DNA from: Geoalkalibacter subterraneus
GTDB lineage: Bacteria > Desulfobacterota > Desulfuromonadia > Desulfuromonadales > Geoalkalibacteraceae
DNA: 64,000 bases
Assembly (NCBI RefSeq): GCF_000827125.1
Contig: NZ_CP010311.1
Coordinates: 1 to 64,000 of the forward strand
Direction: 5' to 3'
This document shows positions 47,174 to 54,789 of the stretch, one piece after another. Each line of letters opens with the position of its first letter. Positions within the stretch are counted from its first letter, which is position 1. Under the pieces are notes generated by a model. The model was not told the origin of the DNA. It searched no databases and saw nothing but the letters and a program-made list of their open reading frames with translations. Position numbers and translations under genes: made by a program.

Positions 47174-47980
47174 ATGTCCGAAAAAAGCGGAAGTTACGTG
47201 CGGTCCCCTGCCGATATGGAGGCCTTTGACGGGAACTGGAAGGCGTCCGGCGGCGCTGAACGGGCCAACTACCAACTCTTCCTTGCAGAACTCTGCCGGC
47301 AGCTCGGCATCCCCCAGCCGGAGCCGACCCGGCCCGACGACAACGAAAACGGCTACGTCTTTGAACGTACTGTAACCCTCCAGCACGGCGACGGCAACAC
47401 CTCCCCCAACTATATCGACCTCTACAAACGCGGCTGCTTCGTTCTCGAGGCCAAGCAGGGCAGCGACAAACCCGGACCGGAGCAGTTCCGGGAGCTGGAG
47501 AAGAAGTATAAAACCGGCACCGCCAGGCGCGGCACCCGGGGGTGGGATCGCGCCATGCAGGCCGCCAAGAATCAGGCCGAGCGCTACGCCAAAGCCCTGC
47601 CCCTCGGCGAGGCGATTCTGGAGCGGCTGGTGGCGCTCAACAATGAGCGCGCCGCAGAAGAGGCGCAGGGCCGGGTGCGCTGGCTGAGTCCCGACTACCA
47701 GAATCCCGGCGGGGCAACCGAAGCCGCGCAGGAGACGCTGCCCGGCGCTGCTAAAGCCGCCGCCCCGGTCGTCACCGAAAAACTCCCCTGGCCCACGACC
47801 CTCCCCGAACAGATTGCGGCCGTGCGCACCGCTCTCGCCCGCCAAACCGTGCCCATCGGCGCCAAGGAACTCAAAAAACTTTTCAAAAACGCCCGCGAAG
47901 CCAAAGCCCTCGAAATCCTTCAGGCCCTTGCCTCCATCGGCCAGGCCCGCGAAATCGAGGACGGACGTTACCTGATTTAA
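47174..47980 (+). CDS. MmeI-type restriction-modification protein lacking its methyltransferase core
   Basis: The 268-aa protein joins the N-terminal part of an MmeI-like (type IIG) enzyme to its C-terminal part. The first 140 residues carry [36 protein letters not shown] and a nuclease motif D82...E92-A-K94 ([15 protein letters not shown]). The last 110 start at [20 protein letters not shown] and end with a short C-terminal domain. Full-length relatives are about 900-1200 aa; the helicase-spacer, methyltransferase and recognition domains are missing. The frame is intact. GGGAGGGG precedes the ATG. Confidence 0.7.
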   Translation: MSEKSGSYVRSPADMEAFDGNWKASGGAERANYQLFLAELCRQLGIPQPEPTRPDDNENGYVFERTVTLQHGDGNTSPNYIDLYKRGCFVLEAKQGSDKPGPEQFRELEKKYKTGTARRGTRGWDRAMQAAKNQAERYAKALPLGEAILERLVALNNERAAEEAQGRVRWLSPDYQNPGGATEAAQETLPGAAKAAAPVVTEKLPWPTTLPEQIAAVRTALARQTVPIGAKELKKLFKNAREAKALEILQALASIGQAREIEDGRYLI

Positions 47981-48035
47981 GAAAAAAGGGGGAGTGTAGA
48001 CGCCTTGCGTTCATACTATTTAAAGGTATATTGTT

Positions 48036-48314
48036 ATGACATGGAATGTGCACTTTAGTCGACAGGCTCAGAAACAGACCGCCCGCTTGCCTGTAAAAAT
48101 TCAGGGGATATTACAGGTGTTGGTGATCGATCTGGAAAAAAACGGGCCCGTGCGAGGCAACTGGGCGAACTACGGCAAGCTGACAGGCCGTCGGCACCAT
48201 TGCCACCTGAAAAAAGGCAAGCCCTGTTACGTCGCGGTTTGGGAAGTCGCGGACAAGGAAATCAAACTGATCGAGGTGGTTTATGCGGGTACCCATGAAA
48301 AAGCACCCTACTGA
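48036..48314 (+). CDS. RelE/HigB-type toxin
   Basis: The 92-aa protein has the RelE-like fold pattern (VHFSRQAQKQTARLPVKIQG, YGKLTGRRHHCHLKKGK, YVAVWEVADKEIKLIEVVY). Such toxins cleave mRNA at the ribosome. It overlaps the HTH gene by 32 nt, and toxin-first order is that of HigBA-type modules. Confidence 0.8.
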   Translation: MTWNVHFSRQAQKQTARLPVKIQGILQVLVIDLEKNGPVRGNWANYGKLTGRRHHCHLKKGKPCYVAVWEVADKEIKLIEVVYAGTHEKAPY

Positions 48315-48624
48315 AGAGGCCCGGTTTCGCGGCAATCCTGCGGCAATTGCCCGATTGCGCGAACTGGCGCGCGACCTTGGCGCTAAAGAACTTGACAGCA
48401 TTCCCGCCAACGAGGTCTTTCCCGAACTGGCGACCAACCGCGCCGGAGTGGCGTTGCGCGGCATGCGCTACCGCGAGGATCTGACCCAGGCGCAACTGGC
48501 CGAGCGCACCGGCATCCCCCAGCGGCATATCAGCGAAATGGAAAACGGCAAACGCGGCATCGGCAAGGAAAACGCCCGCAAACTGGCACCGGCGCTGAAT
48601 GCCGACTATCGGTTGTTTCTGTAG
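48283..48624 (+). CDS. Xre-family antitoxin
   Basis: The 113-aa protein has a C-terminal helix-turn-helix (REDLTQAQLAERTGIPQRHI, SEMENGKRGIGKENA) and a basic N-terminus. It would neutralise the RelE/HigB toxin and repress the pair. ATG 48283 has GAGG upstream; ATG 48295 is an alternative. Confidence 0.78.
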   Translation: MRVPMKKHPTEEARFRGNPAAIARLRELARDLGAKELDSIPANEVFPELATNRAGVALRGMRYREDLTQAQLAERTGIPQRHISEMENGKRGIGKENARKLAPALNADYRLFL

Positions 48625-48715
48625 TAGTGATTTGCGAAAAGAGACAGGCCGGGTGCTGCGAAAGGGCCTGTAACCACGATGACATCGCCGGAGCATTGCG
48701 GTGGCTGGAGGAAAA

Positions 48716-48970
48716 ATGACTGTTTTTGATCGCTTGTCGGACGCACTGGAGAAAGCCCAGGCCGAACAGGATCTGCCGGATTTTATCGCCAAGGAGATCT
48801 CAACTGTTCTGCAACGTCGGAAAGATTTTGCTGGACGGGAGAATGAGCTGGAAGAGCTGGCGGAACAGATCTCCCTGTATGACACCTACGGCCAGACAGG
48901 GTACCTCGGCATGGGGGTTAACCATGTCATCCTGCAGAAGACCCTGGATCGATTGTTAAAGCAGCCCTGA
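48716..48970 (+). CDS. Hypothetical protein
   Basis: The 84-aa protein is mostly helical and charged (VFDRLSDALEKAQAEQDLPD, RENELEELAEQISLYDTYGQ). GGAGG lies 6 nt before ATG 48716, and codon use looks normal. No family is recognised. It lies between the toxin-antitoxin pair and a repeat-like stretch, within the accessory patch. Confidence 0.5.
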   Translation: MTVFDRLSDALEKAQAEQDLPDFIAKEISTVLQRRKDFAGRENELEELAEQISLYDTYGQTGYLGMGVNHVILQKTLDRLLKQP

Positions 48971-49068
48971 AACAGGCACATGGAGAAGTTACTGAAATAC
49001 CCGTAATCTCCGGCGACCATCTGGAAATGGAGGCATGGCTGATGCTTTCGCAAAAAAGCATCAATGTC

Positions 49069-49195
49069 GATGGCTAAGCAAAAAGCGCCAAATGCAAGGC
49101 GCGCGATTGTCGAGCAATGAGGCGTACTTACGTACGTCGAAGCGGTGAGAGCAATTGCAGCAACGCAGCAGTTGGTGAGTTTTTGCGACGCCATG
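49069..49195. repeat. Probable dispersed repeat sequence
   Basis: This gene-free stretch contains GGCGTACTTACGTACGTCG (near-palindromic) flanked by GCGCCAAATGCAAGGCGCGC and GCAACGCAGCAGTTGGTGAG. I recall similar sequences recurring between genes of deltaproteobacteria. No second copy is present here, so the repeat call rests on memory. A 102-codon minus-strand frame across it (48886-49194) is probably spurious. Confidence 0.4.
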
Positions 49196-49236
49196 ATGGC
49201 TGGACAATTGCCTCAAAGCAGGGGGCAAAAACTCCG

Positions 49237-49926
49237 CTAAGGAGTTGATGGACCGGAGAGTTCTTCGGTTACCCTTTTCAATGTCGAAAAAATTTCCTCC
49301 CTGCTGGCCTGGTTTTCTATGGCGGCTCTGAAACCTGGATCTCTCAAGGCGAAACTGAGCACCGAAAGCAGATGCAGGTGGGCCCGCAGGGTCGGAGAAA
49401 TCAGGCAGAACAAGGTGTGAACCGGCTTGCCGTCCAGAGCATGAAAGTCCACGGGCTTTTCCAGGAAGGCAAGGGTGACGCTTGGTTTGGTGATATGCAA
49501 AAGGACCGGGTTGCGGGGGTGGGGTATGGCAATGCCGCCGCCGACACCGGTCGAGGCGAGCTGTTCGCGGGCGTTGAGCACCTTGAGCAGGTATTCCCGG
49601 TCGACTTCTTCAGGCAACCGCAATTCGTCAACAAGTCGGGCCAGAACCGTCTTGCGGGTATTGCCGTCCAGTCGGTAAACAATCCCCCCGGTCTCAAGAG
49701 ACTCAAACAAGGTTGGCAGGGCGGCGCCGCTGGCCTCCGGTTCGTGAAATGCCTCCGGTGAGATGCCCATGCGCCGGGACGTCGCCCATTCCAGCAGTTC
49801 CGCGCGATTGAACCGGTACTGTTCGTTGACCTTGTAGACGGGGAGAATCTCTTGTTTAATCCAGCGATAAATCGTCTTTTCCGAAACACGCAACAGTTCT
49901 GCAGCTTCTTTTACAGAAGTATTCAT
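49237..49926 (-). CDS. HTH (excisionase/MerR-like)-PTS EIIA regulator, copy 1
   Basis: The 229-aa protein has an N-terminal helix-turn-helix of the MerR/excisionase type (VKEAAELLRVSEKTIYRWIK, RFNRAELLEWATSRR) and a C-terminal PtsN-like EIIA domain with the phosphorylatable histidine in GIAIPHPRNP. It may combine DNA binding with phosphorylation-state sensing. Copy 2 at 50260 is a close paralogue on the other strand. Confidence 0.85.
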   Translation of the reverse strand: MNTSVKEAAELLRVSEKTIYRWIKQEILPVYKVNEQYRFNRAELLEWATSRRMGISPEAFHEPEASGAALPTLFESLETGGIVYRLDGNTRKTVLARLVDELRLPEEVDREYLLKVLNAREQLASTGVGGGIAIPHPRNPVLLHITKPSVTLAFLEKPVDFHALDGKPVHTLFCLISPTLRAHLHLLSVLSFALRDPGFRAAIENQASREEIFSTLKRVTEELSGPSTP

Positions 49927-49955
49927 ACTCTCCCTTGAAAATCAATGTAAGCGGT

Positions 49956-49998
49956 GGACAAGTTTGGACATTATCAAGTTGTTGAAATGATATGTCAA
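49956..49998 (-). promoter_or_regulatory. Promoter and operator of HTH-EIIA copy 1
   Basis: On the minus strand TTGACA (49998-49993) and GATAAT (49975-49970) are 17 nt apart. The -10 runs into a direct repeat TGTCC-N5-TGTCC (49970-49966 and 49960-49956). The same repeat lies at the promoter of copy 2. Confidence 0.6.
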
Positions 49999-50183
49999 TT
50001 GTCATGGCGCCCCCTGCCCGGAGCAGGGAGCGGGCGCAGCACAGCGGCTGAGTCATTCGGCAGTGAATTCCATCCCACCGCGCATATCCCCCCCCGGACC
50101 GGCGAGCCGCCAAAGCTTTTGAATTTACCAAATCCCCCCTTGAACCGACTATTTACACGCAATCCCCTGGCCCGACTTTGTTG

Positions 50184-50225
50184 TTGACAATTGTCTCTGC
50201 CCGGGAGTAGTGTCCAAAGATGTCC
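50184..50225 (+). promoter_or_regulatory. Promoter and operator of HTH-EIIA copy 2
   Basis: TTGACA (50184-50189) and TAGTGT (50208-50213, a weak -10) are 18 nt apart. TGTCC occurs at 50211-50215 and 50221-50225 with 5 nt between, as at copy 1. A palindrome GACAATTGTC (50186-50195) overlaps the -35. Confidence 0.55.
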
Positions 50226-50259
50226 CATCGGTAAGAAATTTGATCTTCCTGAGGCATCA

Positions 50260-50967
50260 ATGAACCTTTCGGTTAAAGACGCCGCGGTGCTGCTGTCGGT
50301 TTCGGAAAAAACCATCTACCGTTGGCTTAAGCAGAATATTCTCCCGACCATCAAAATCCAGGGGAGTTATCGTTTCAACCGGGCTGAACTGCTGGAATGG
50401 GCGACCTCCAGGCGATTGGGAGTGTCGGCCGATGCCTTCAGTGAACCGGAATCCGAAGCCCAGCCGCTGCCGACTCTTTACGAGGCACTGGAAGCCGGGG
50501 GAATCTTCTACCGCATTGAAGGCCAAACCAGGGACGAGGCCCTTGCCGACGCAGTGAGCCACCTACGCCTGCCCGAAGATGTCGACCGCCAATACCTGAG
50601 TCAGGTTCTGCTCGCCCGTGAACAGCTTGCCTCCACGGCGATCGGCGAGGGGATCGCCATTCCTCACCCCCGCAGCCCCGGATTATTGAGCATCGTTCGG
50701 CCAACAGTGACCCTGTGCTTTCTGGAACAGGCGATCGACTATCACGCGCTGGACGGCCAGGCGGTCAATATCCTGCTGATCATCCTTTCTCCGAACCTCC
50801 GCTCACATCTTCATCTTCTGTCAAGACTGGGGTTTGTTCTCCAGTCCCCGGCGTTTCGGGCCGTTTTGCAGGACCAGGATAGCCGCGAGAGGATTTTTGG
50901 AGCTTTGGCGTCCGCTGAAGAAAAAATCAGTCAAACTCACCCTGCGGGAGACAAAATGAGCCTATGA
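50260..50967 (+). CDS. HTH (excisionase/MerR-like)-PTS EIIA regulator, copy 2
   Basis: The 235-aa paralogue of copy 1 has the same helix-turn-helix (VKDAAVLLSVSEKTIYRWLK, RFNRAELLEWATSRR) and EIIA domain with active histidine in GIAIPHPRSP. The two differ throughout but align end to end, so they arose by an old duplication. It lies upstream of the Ehr operon, in the same direction. Start at ATG 50260 with GAGG 6 nt upstream. Confidence 0.85.
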   Translation: MNLSVKDAAVLLSVSEKTIYRWLKQNILPTIKIQGSYRFNRAELLEWATSRRLGVSADAFSEPESEAQPLPTLYEALEAGGIFYRIEGQTRDEALADAVSHLRLPEDVDRQYLSQVLLAREQLASTAIGEGIAIPHPRSPGLLSIVRPTVTLCFLEQAIDYHALDGQAVNILLIILSPNLRSHLHLLSRLGFVLQSPAFRAVLQDQDSRERIFGALASAEEKISQTHPAGDKMSL

Positions 50968-51200
50968 GCCTCTTTTTTAGTAACTATTCACCTCGCGGGG
51001 TCGCAGCTTCCATGTCAAGGGATGGCGAAGAGTGGCCCTTGTCATGGGAGCTGCGATCCCATGCTGCCCCCTCTTTTATTGGTCTGGCCTTCGGTGCATA
51101 TCTTCAGGGGCAGCTATGGATCTACCTGTTCTATATTTTCATCGCCAGCACGATACTGATGGCCTGGAGTGTCGGGGCCGGAGGACACGGGGGAGGATGA
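50964..51200 (+). CDS. Possible small membrane protein containing repeat copy D
   Basis: A 78-codon frame overlaps the end of copy 2 (ATGA). Residues about 11-35 are translated from repeat copy D. Residues about 36-70 form a hydrophobic helix (FIGLAFGAYLQGQLWIYLFY), followed by a glycine-rich tail. It may be a real small gene interrupted by the repeat, or chance. It precedes ehrA by 1 nt. Confidence 0.3.
   Translation: MSLFFSNYSPRGVAASMSRDGEEWPLSWELRSHAAPSFIGLAFGAYLQGQLWIYLFYIFIASTILMAWSVGAGGHGGG
50997..51060. repeat. Palindromic repeat, copy D (inverted, internally deleted)
   Basis: This 64-bp copy matches the complement of copies A-C but lacks the internal hairpin (about 38 nt). The outer arms (GGGGTCGCAGCTTCCATG and CATGGGAGCTGCGATCCC) are mostly complementary. 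The junction lies in the repeated CCCT motif. Confidence 0.85.
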
Positions 51201-51201
51201 T

Positions 51202-53169
51202 ATGACCTGGCTCGTGGGAGCAATTTTGCTGACTTCGCTTGCCGGTGTGCCGGGGCTTTTCTGCCGCCGGGAAGGTGCCGGCGCAGAGCGGCTCGCCTGT
51301 CTGATGACTCTGACTGGATGCGCCTGTGGGCTGGTGGCCGGAGCTCTCTCCCTGAGTCACAGCGTTGAACTCTCTCTCAATTTTCGCTGGTCTGTGCCTG
51401 GGGGTTCCCTGGCCTTGGGTCTCGATCCTCTCAGCGCGATTTTTCTGCTCTCTCTGTTCCTGGTGGCGGCAACCGGGTCCGTCTATGGGCTGCGGTATTG
51501 GCCCCAGCAGGAACATCCCGCCAACGGTCGTAAGTTGCGTCTTTTCTACGGGCTGATCTGCGGGGCGATGATCCTTCTTTTTTCGGCGCGCAATGGAATC
51601 CTGTTCCTGATGGCCTGGGAGGTGATGGCGCTGGCCGGCTTTTTTCTCATCACCACGGAAGACCACAAGGACGAGGTGCGACGGGCCGGGTTTGTCTACC
51701 TGATCGCCACCCATACCGGCACGCTGGCTCTCTTCGGCCTATTCGCCCTGCTTGGCCAATACGCAGGTTCCCTGAACTTCCCTGCTGCAGCAACGCTGCC
51801 GGCGGCCGGGAGCAGCCTTGTGTTTTTGTTCGGTCTGTTCGGATTCGGCATGAAGGCCGGCCTGATGCCGCTGCACATCTGGTTGCCCGGCGCCCACGCT
51901 GCGGCTCCAAGCCATGCCTCGGCGCTGCTCTCCGGAGTGATGATCAAGACAGGGATCTACGGGCTGGTGCGGCTCACCTCCTTTTTTGCCGAGATCCCCT
52001 TCTGGTGGGGCTGGACGGTCCTGGCGCTGGGGGCGGTCTCGGGAGTCATGGGGGTGGCCCTGGCGCTGGCTCAGCACGATATCAAGCGCCTTTTGGCCTA
52101 CCACAGTGTTGAGAACATCGGCATCATCGCCCTCGGGCTCGGCCTTGCCCTGCTCGGTCGCAGCTACCAGGTGCCGGAGCTGACGGCCCTCGCTCTCGCG
52201 GGGAGCCTGCTGCACGTCGCCAACCACGGACTTTTCAAGTCGCTCCTGTTTCTGAGTGCCGGTTCAGTGATTCACGCCGTGGGCACGCGGGAAATCGATC
52301 GTTACGGCGGTCTGCTCAAACGCCAGCCCTGGACGGGGGCCCTGTTCCTGGGCGGCGCGGTGGCGATCAGTGGCTTGCCGCCGTTCAATGGTTTCGTCAG
52401 TGAATGGCTGATTTATCTCGGGGCTTTCCAGGCCTTGGACACGGCTGCCCCGGTGGTTGCGGTCGCGGCTTTGACAGCGCCGGCGCTTGCCCTGATCGGT
52501 GGCCTGGCTCTTGCCTGTTTCGTCAAGGTGTTCGGCATCACTTTTCTCGGCGAACCCCGCTGCGAGACTGCGGCAGAAGCCCACGAAGCACCTTTGTCAA
52601 TGGTGATCCCCATGGCGGCGCTTCTTGTTGCCTGCGCCTGGATCGGATTACTGCCGACGACCCTGACCCCTCTGCTGGGCGCCGCCGTCACCGATTGGGG
52701 CGGTGATGCCGCGGCAGCATTGAGCCCCGAGGTTTTCGATCCCCTGGTGTGGGTGAGCCTTGGCGGGTGGCTGCTGCTGGGCCTTGTTGCCGGGGTCGGT
52801 TTCTGGCTGTATCGGCGCAGTCGCCAGGCCCCGCGTGACGCCTCCACCTGGGGCTGCGGGTACCGGTTCCCTGAGCCGCGCATGCAGTATACCGCCGGTT
52901 CGTTCGCCGACAGCCTGGTGCGGCTGTTCCAATTCGGCCTCTGGAACGAACGTCGGGGCGGCAGGGTTTCGGGGTTGTTCCCGACCGCTGCTAAATTCTC
53001 GAGTCACACCCCCGATGCGGTCCTCGATCGGCTGCTGTCTCCTTTGTTTCGCCTCGCCGCCGGGCTGTTTCGTCGGATTCGCGCGATCGTCCAGAACGGC
53101 GTGATTGCCATCTACCTGATTTATGTTGCTCTCGCCGTGATGGCGCTGCTGGCGTTAGGCGCCTTATGA
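51202..53169 (+). CDS. ehrA: Ehr complex antiporter-like subunit (HyfB/NuoL-like)
   Basis: The 655-aa polytopic protein has the proton-antiporter core (MAWEVMALAGFFLITTEDHK, IWLPGAHAAAPSHASALLSG, HDIKRLLAYHSVENIGIIAL). It is the first subunit of an energy-converting hydrogenase related membrane complex in which the six genes run ehrA-B-C-D-L-S. GGGAGG precedes ATG 51202; a start at 51169 is less likely. The complex may couple ion pumping to electron transfer. Confidence 0.88.
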   Translation: MTWLVGAILLTSLAGVPGLFCRREGAGAERLACLMTLTGCACGLVAGALSLSHSVELSLNFRWSVPGGSLALGLDPLSAIFLLSLFLVAATGSVYGLRYWPQQEHPANGRKLRLFYGLICGAMILLFSARNGILFLMAWEVMALAGFFLITTEDHKDEVRRAGFVYLIATHTGTLALFGLFALLGQYAGSLNFPAAATLPAAGSSLVFLFGLFGFGMKAGLMPLHIWLPGAHAAAPSHASALLSGVMIKTGIYGLVRLTSFFAEIPFWWGWTVLALGAVSGVMGVALALAQHDIKRLLAYHSVENIGIIALGLGLALLGRSYQVPELTALALAGSLLHVANHGLFKSLLFLSAGSVIHAVGTREIDRYGGLLKRQPWTGALFLGGAVAISGLPPFNGFVSEWLIYLGAFQALDTAAPVVAVAALTAPALALIGGLALACFVKVFGITFLGEPRCETAAEAHEAPLSMVIPMAALLVACAWIGLLPTTLTPLLGAAVTDWGGDAAAALSPEVFDPLVWVSLGGWLLLGLVAGVGFWLYRRSRQAPRDASTWGCGYRFPEPRMQYTAGSFADSLVRLFQFGLWNERRGGRVSGLFPTAAKFSSHTPDAVLDRLLSPLFRLAAGLFRRIRAIVQNGVIAIYLIYVALAVMALLALGAL

Positions 53170-54098
53170 AAGGGGATCTTCACATGATCGGCAGTCTCGT
53201 TCTGCATTTGGCTCTATTGCTTCTGTTTGCCCCGCTGATGCAGGGAGTGATTACCAAAACCAAGGCCTGGTTTGGGGGGCGGGTCGGAGCCCCGTTGCTG
53301 CAGCCCTATTTCGATCTGGCCCGACTGTGGCACAAGGGGTTTGTTTTGAGCCGCACAACGACATGGGTCTTTCTGGCCGGTCCGGTGGTCGCTCTGGTGG
53401 TGCCGGTGTTGGCCTCGCTGCTGCTTCCCTTCGGGGCGCTACCGGCGCCGATCTCCTTCGAGGGAGACCTGATCCTGTTTGTCTACCTGTTCGGGCTCTC
53501 CCGGTTCTTCACGGCGACCGCTGCGCTGGACACCGGCTCAAGCTTTGAGGGGATGGGCGCGGCGCGGGAAGTGACGTTCTCCTGCCTGGCCGAACCGACG
53601 GTGCTGTTTGCCCTGCTGGTGCTGGCCCGTCTTTCCGGCGGACTGTCCCTTAATACGCTGTTCGGCGGTCATTTGCTGGAGGCCTGGCACAGTGGAGCCG
53701 GCGCCTCGCTCAGCCTGGTTCTGGTCTGCCTGTTCGTGGTGCTCTTGGTGGAAAATTCGCGAATCCCTTTTGACGATCCCAACACCCATCTGGAATTGAC
53801 GATGATCCACGAGGTGATGGTGCTTGATCATAGCGGTCCCGCTCTAGGCATGGTCCTCTACGGGGCCGCACTCAAGATGATGGTGCTTGGCGCCTTGCTG
53901 GTGCGCCTGGCATTGCCCTGGCAGACAGGATGGTGGGTGAGTGATGCCGCAATTTTTCTGGCCGGGCTGTTCTGTGTCGCGATTCTGATCGGGGTGGTCG
54001 AGTCGACCATGGCGCGCCTGCGGCTGTCGCGCGTACCGCAGGTCCTGATCGGCACTTCGCTGCTCTCCATCTTCGCACTGGTGCTTGTTCTGCGCTGA
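53166..54098 (+). CDS. ehrB: Ehr complex membrane subunit (HyfC/NuoH-like)
   Basis: The 310-aa protein has eight or more helices and NuoH-like motifs (GAPLLQPYFDLARLWHKG, VENSRIPFDDPNTHLELTMI, HEVMVLDHSGPALG). It anchors the hydrophilic arm to the membrane. It overlaps ehrA by 4 nt; ATG 53184 is an alternative start. Confidence 0.9.
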   Translation: MKGDLHMIGSLVLHLALLLLFAPLMQGVITKTKAWFGGRVGAPLLQPYFDLARLWHKGFVLSRTTTWVFLAGPVVALVVPVLASLLLPFGALPAPISFEGDLILFVYLFGLSRFFTATAALDTGSSFEGMGAAREVTFSCLAEPTVLFALLVLARLSGGLSLNTLFGGHLLEAWHSGAGASLSLVLVCLFVVLLVENSRIPFDDPNTHLELTMIHEVMVLDHSGPALGMVLYGAALKMMVLGALLVRLALPWQTGWWVSDAAIFLAGLFCVAILIGVVESTMARLRLSRVPQVLIGTSLLSIFALVLVLR

Positions 54099-54146
54099 GC
54101 AGCCGCCTCGAGGCGGAAGGATTTTCACGTTTCAGGAGAAAAGACC

Positions 54147-54785
54147 ATGACGGATTTGACCAACCCGCTGCTGCTCGCGGTGATCCTTATCAATTTTTTC
54201 ACTCTGGGCAGCGCCAGGCTCGGTGCCTGCATCCGGGTGGTGTCGGTCCAGGGAGCGCTTCTGGCGTTGTTGCCCCTGACCACCCACGGGTTTTCCTTCC
54301 ACTCCATATTGCTGACGACAGGCGCTTTCTGCCTCAAGGGAGTTTTCATCCCCTGGCTGCTGTTCCGTGCCATCCGCGAGGTGCGTATCCGGCGCGAGCT
54401 GGAGCCGACGATCGGCTTCGTTCCGACGATGATCCTCGGAGCGTTGACCACCGCCGGCGCTTTCCTGTTTGCCGACTTTCTTCCCCTGATTTCCGAACAC
54501 CATGAGGGGCTGTTTGTGCCGACCGCTTTGGCGACGATGTTCGCCGGCTTTCTGCTGCTGGTCTCGCGGCGCAAGGCCATTACCCAGGTGCTCGGCTACC
54601 TGATGCTGGAAAATGGCATCTTTGTCATCGGCGTTTTGTTGAGCGATGCCTTGCCTCTGATGGTCGAGGCCGGGGTGTTGCTGGACCTGCTGGTCGCGGT
54701 TTTTGTCATGGGGATTGTGATGAATCACATCAGCCGGGAGTTTTCTACCATCAACACAGAGCGGTTGTCTGCTCTTAAGGAATAA
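54147..54785 (+). CDS. ehrC: Ehr complex membrane subunit (HyfE-like)
   Basis: The 212-aa protein has about six helices (LTNPLLLAVILINFFTLGSA, GYLMLENGIFVIGVLLSDAL) and a NuoK-like C-terminal half. AGGAGA lies before the ATG. ehrD follows after 4 nt. Confidence 0.85.
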   Translation: MTDLTNPLLLAVILINFFTLGSARLGACIRVVSVQGALLALLPLTTHGFSFHSILLTTGAFCLKGVFIPWLLFRAIREVRIRRELEPTIGFVPTMILGALTTAGAFLFADFLPLISEHHEGLFVPTALATMFAGFLLLVSRRKAITQVLGYLMLENGIFVIGVLLSDALPLMVEAGVLLDLLVAVFVMGIVMNHISREFSTINTERLSALKE

Positions 54786-54789
54786 GCCC

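Noticed and set aside
48886-49194. 102-codon minus-strand gene near the hypothetical gene
   Set aside because: It covers the probable dispersed repeat and the end of the 48716 gene, and its translation looks like that of known spurious frames.
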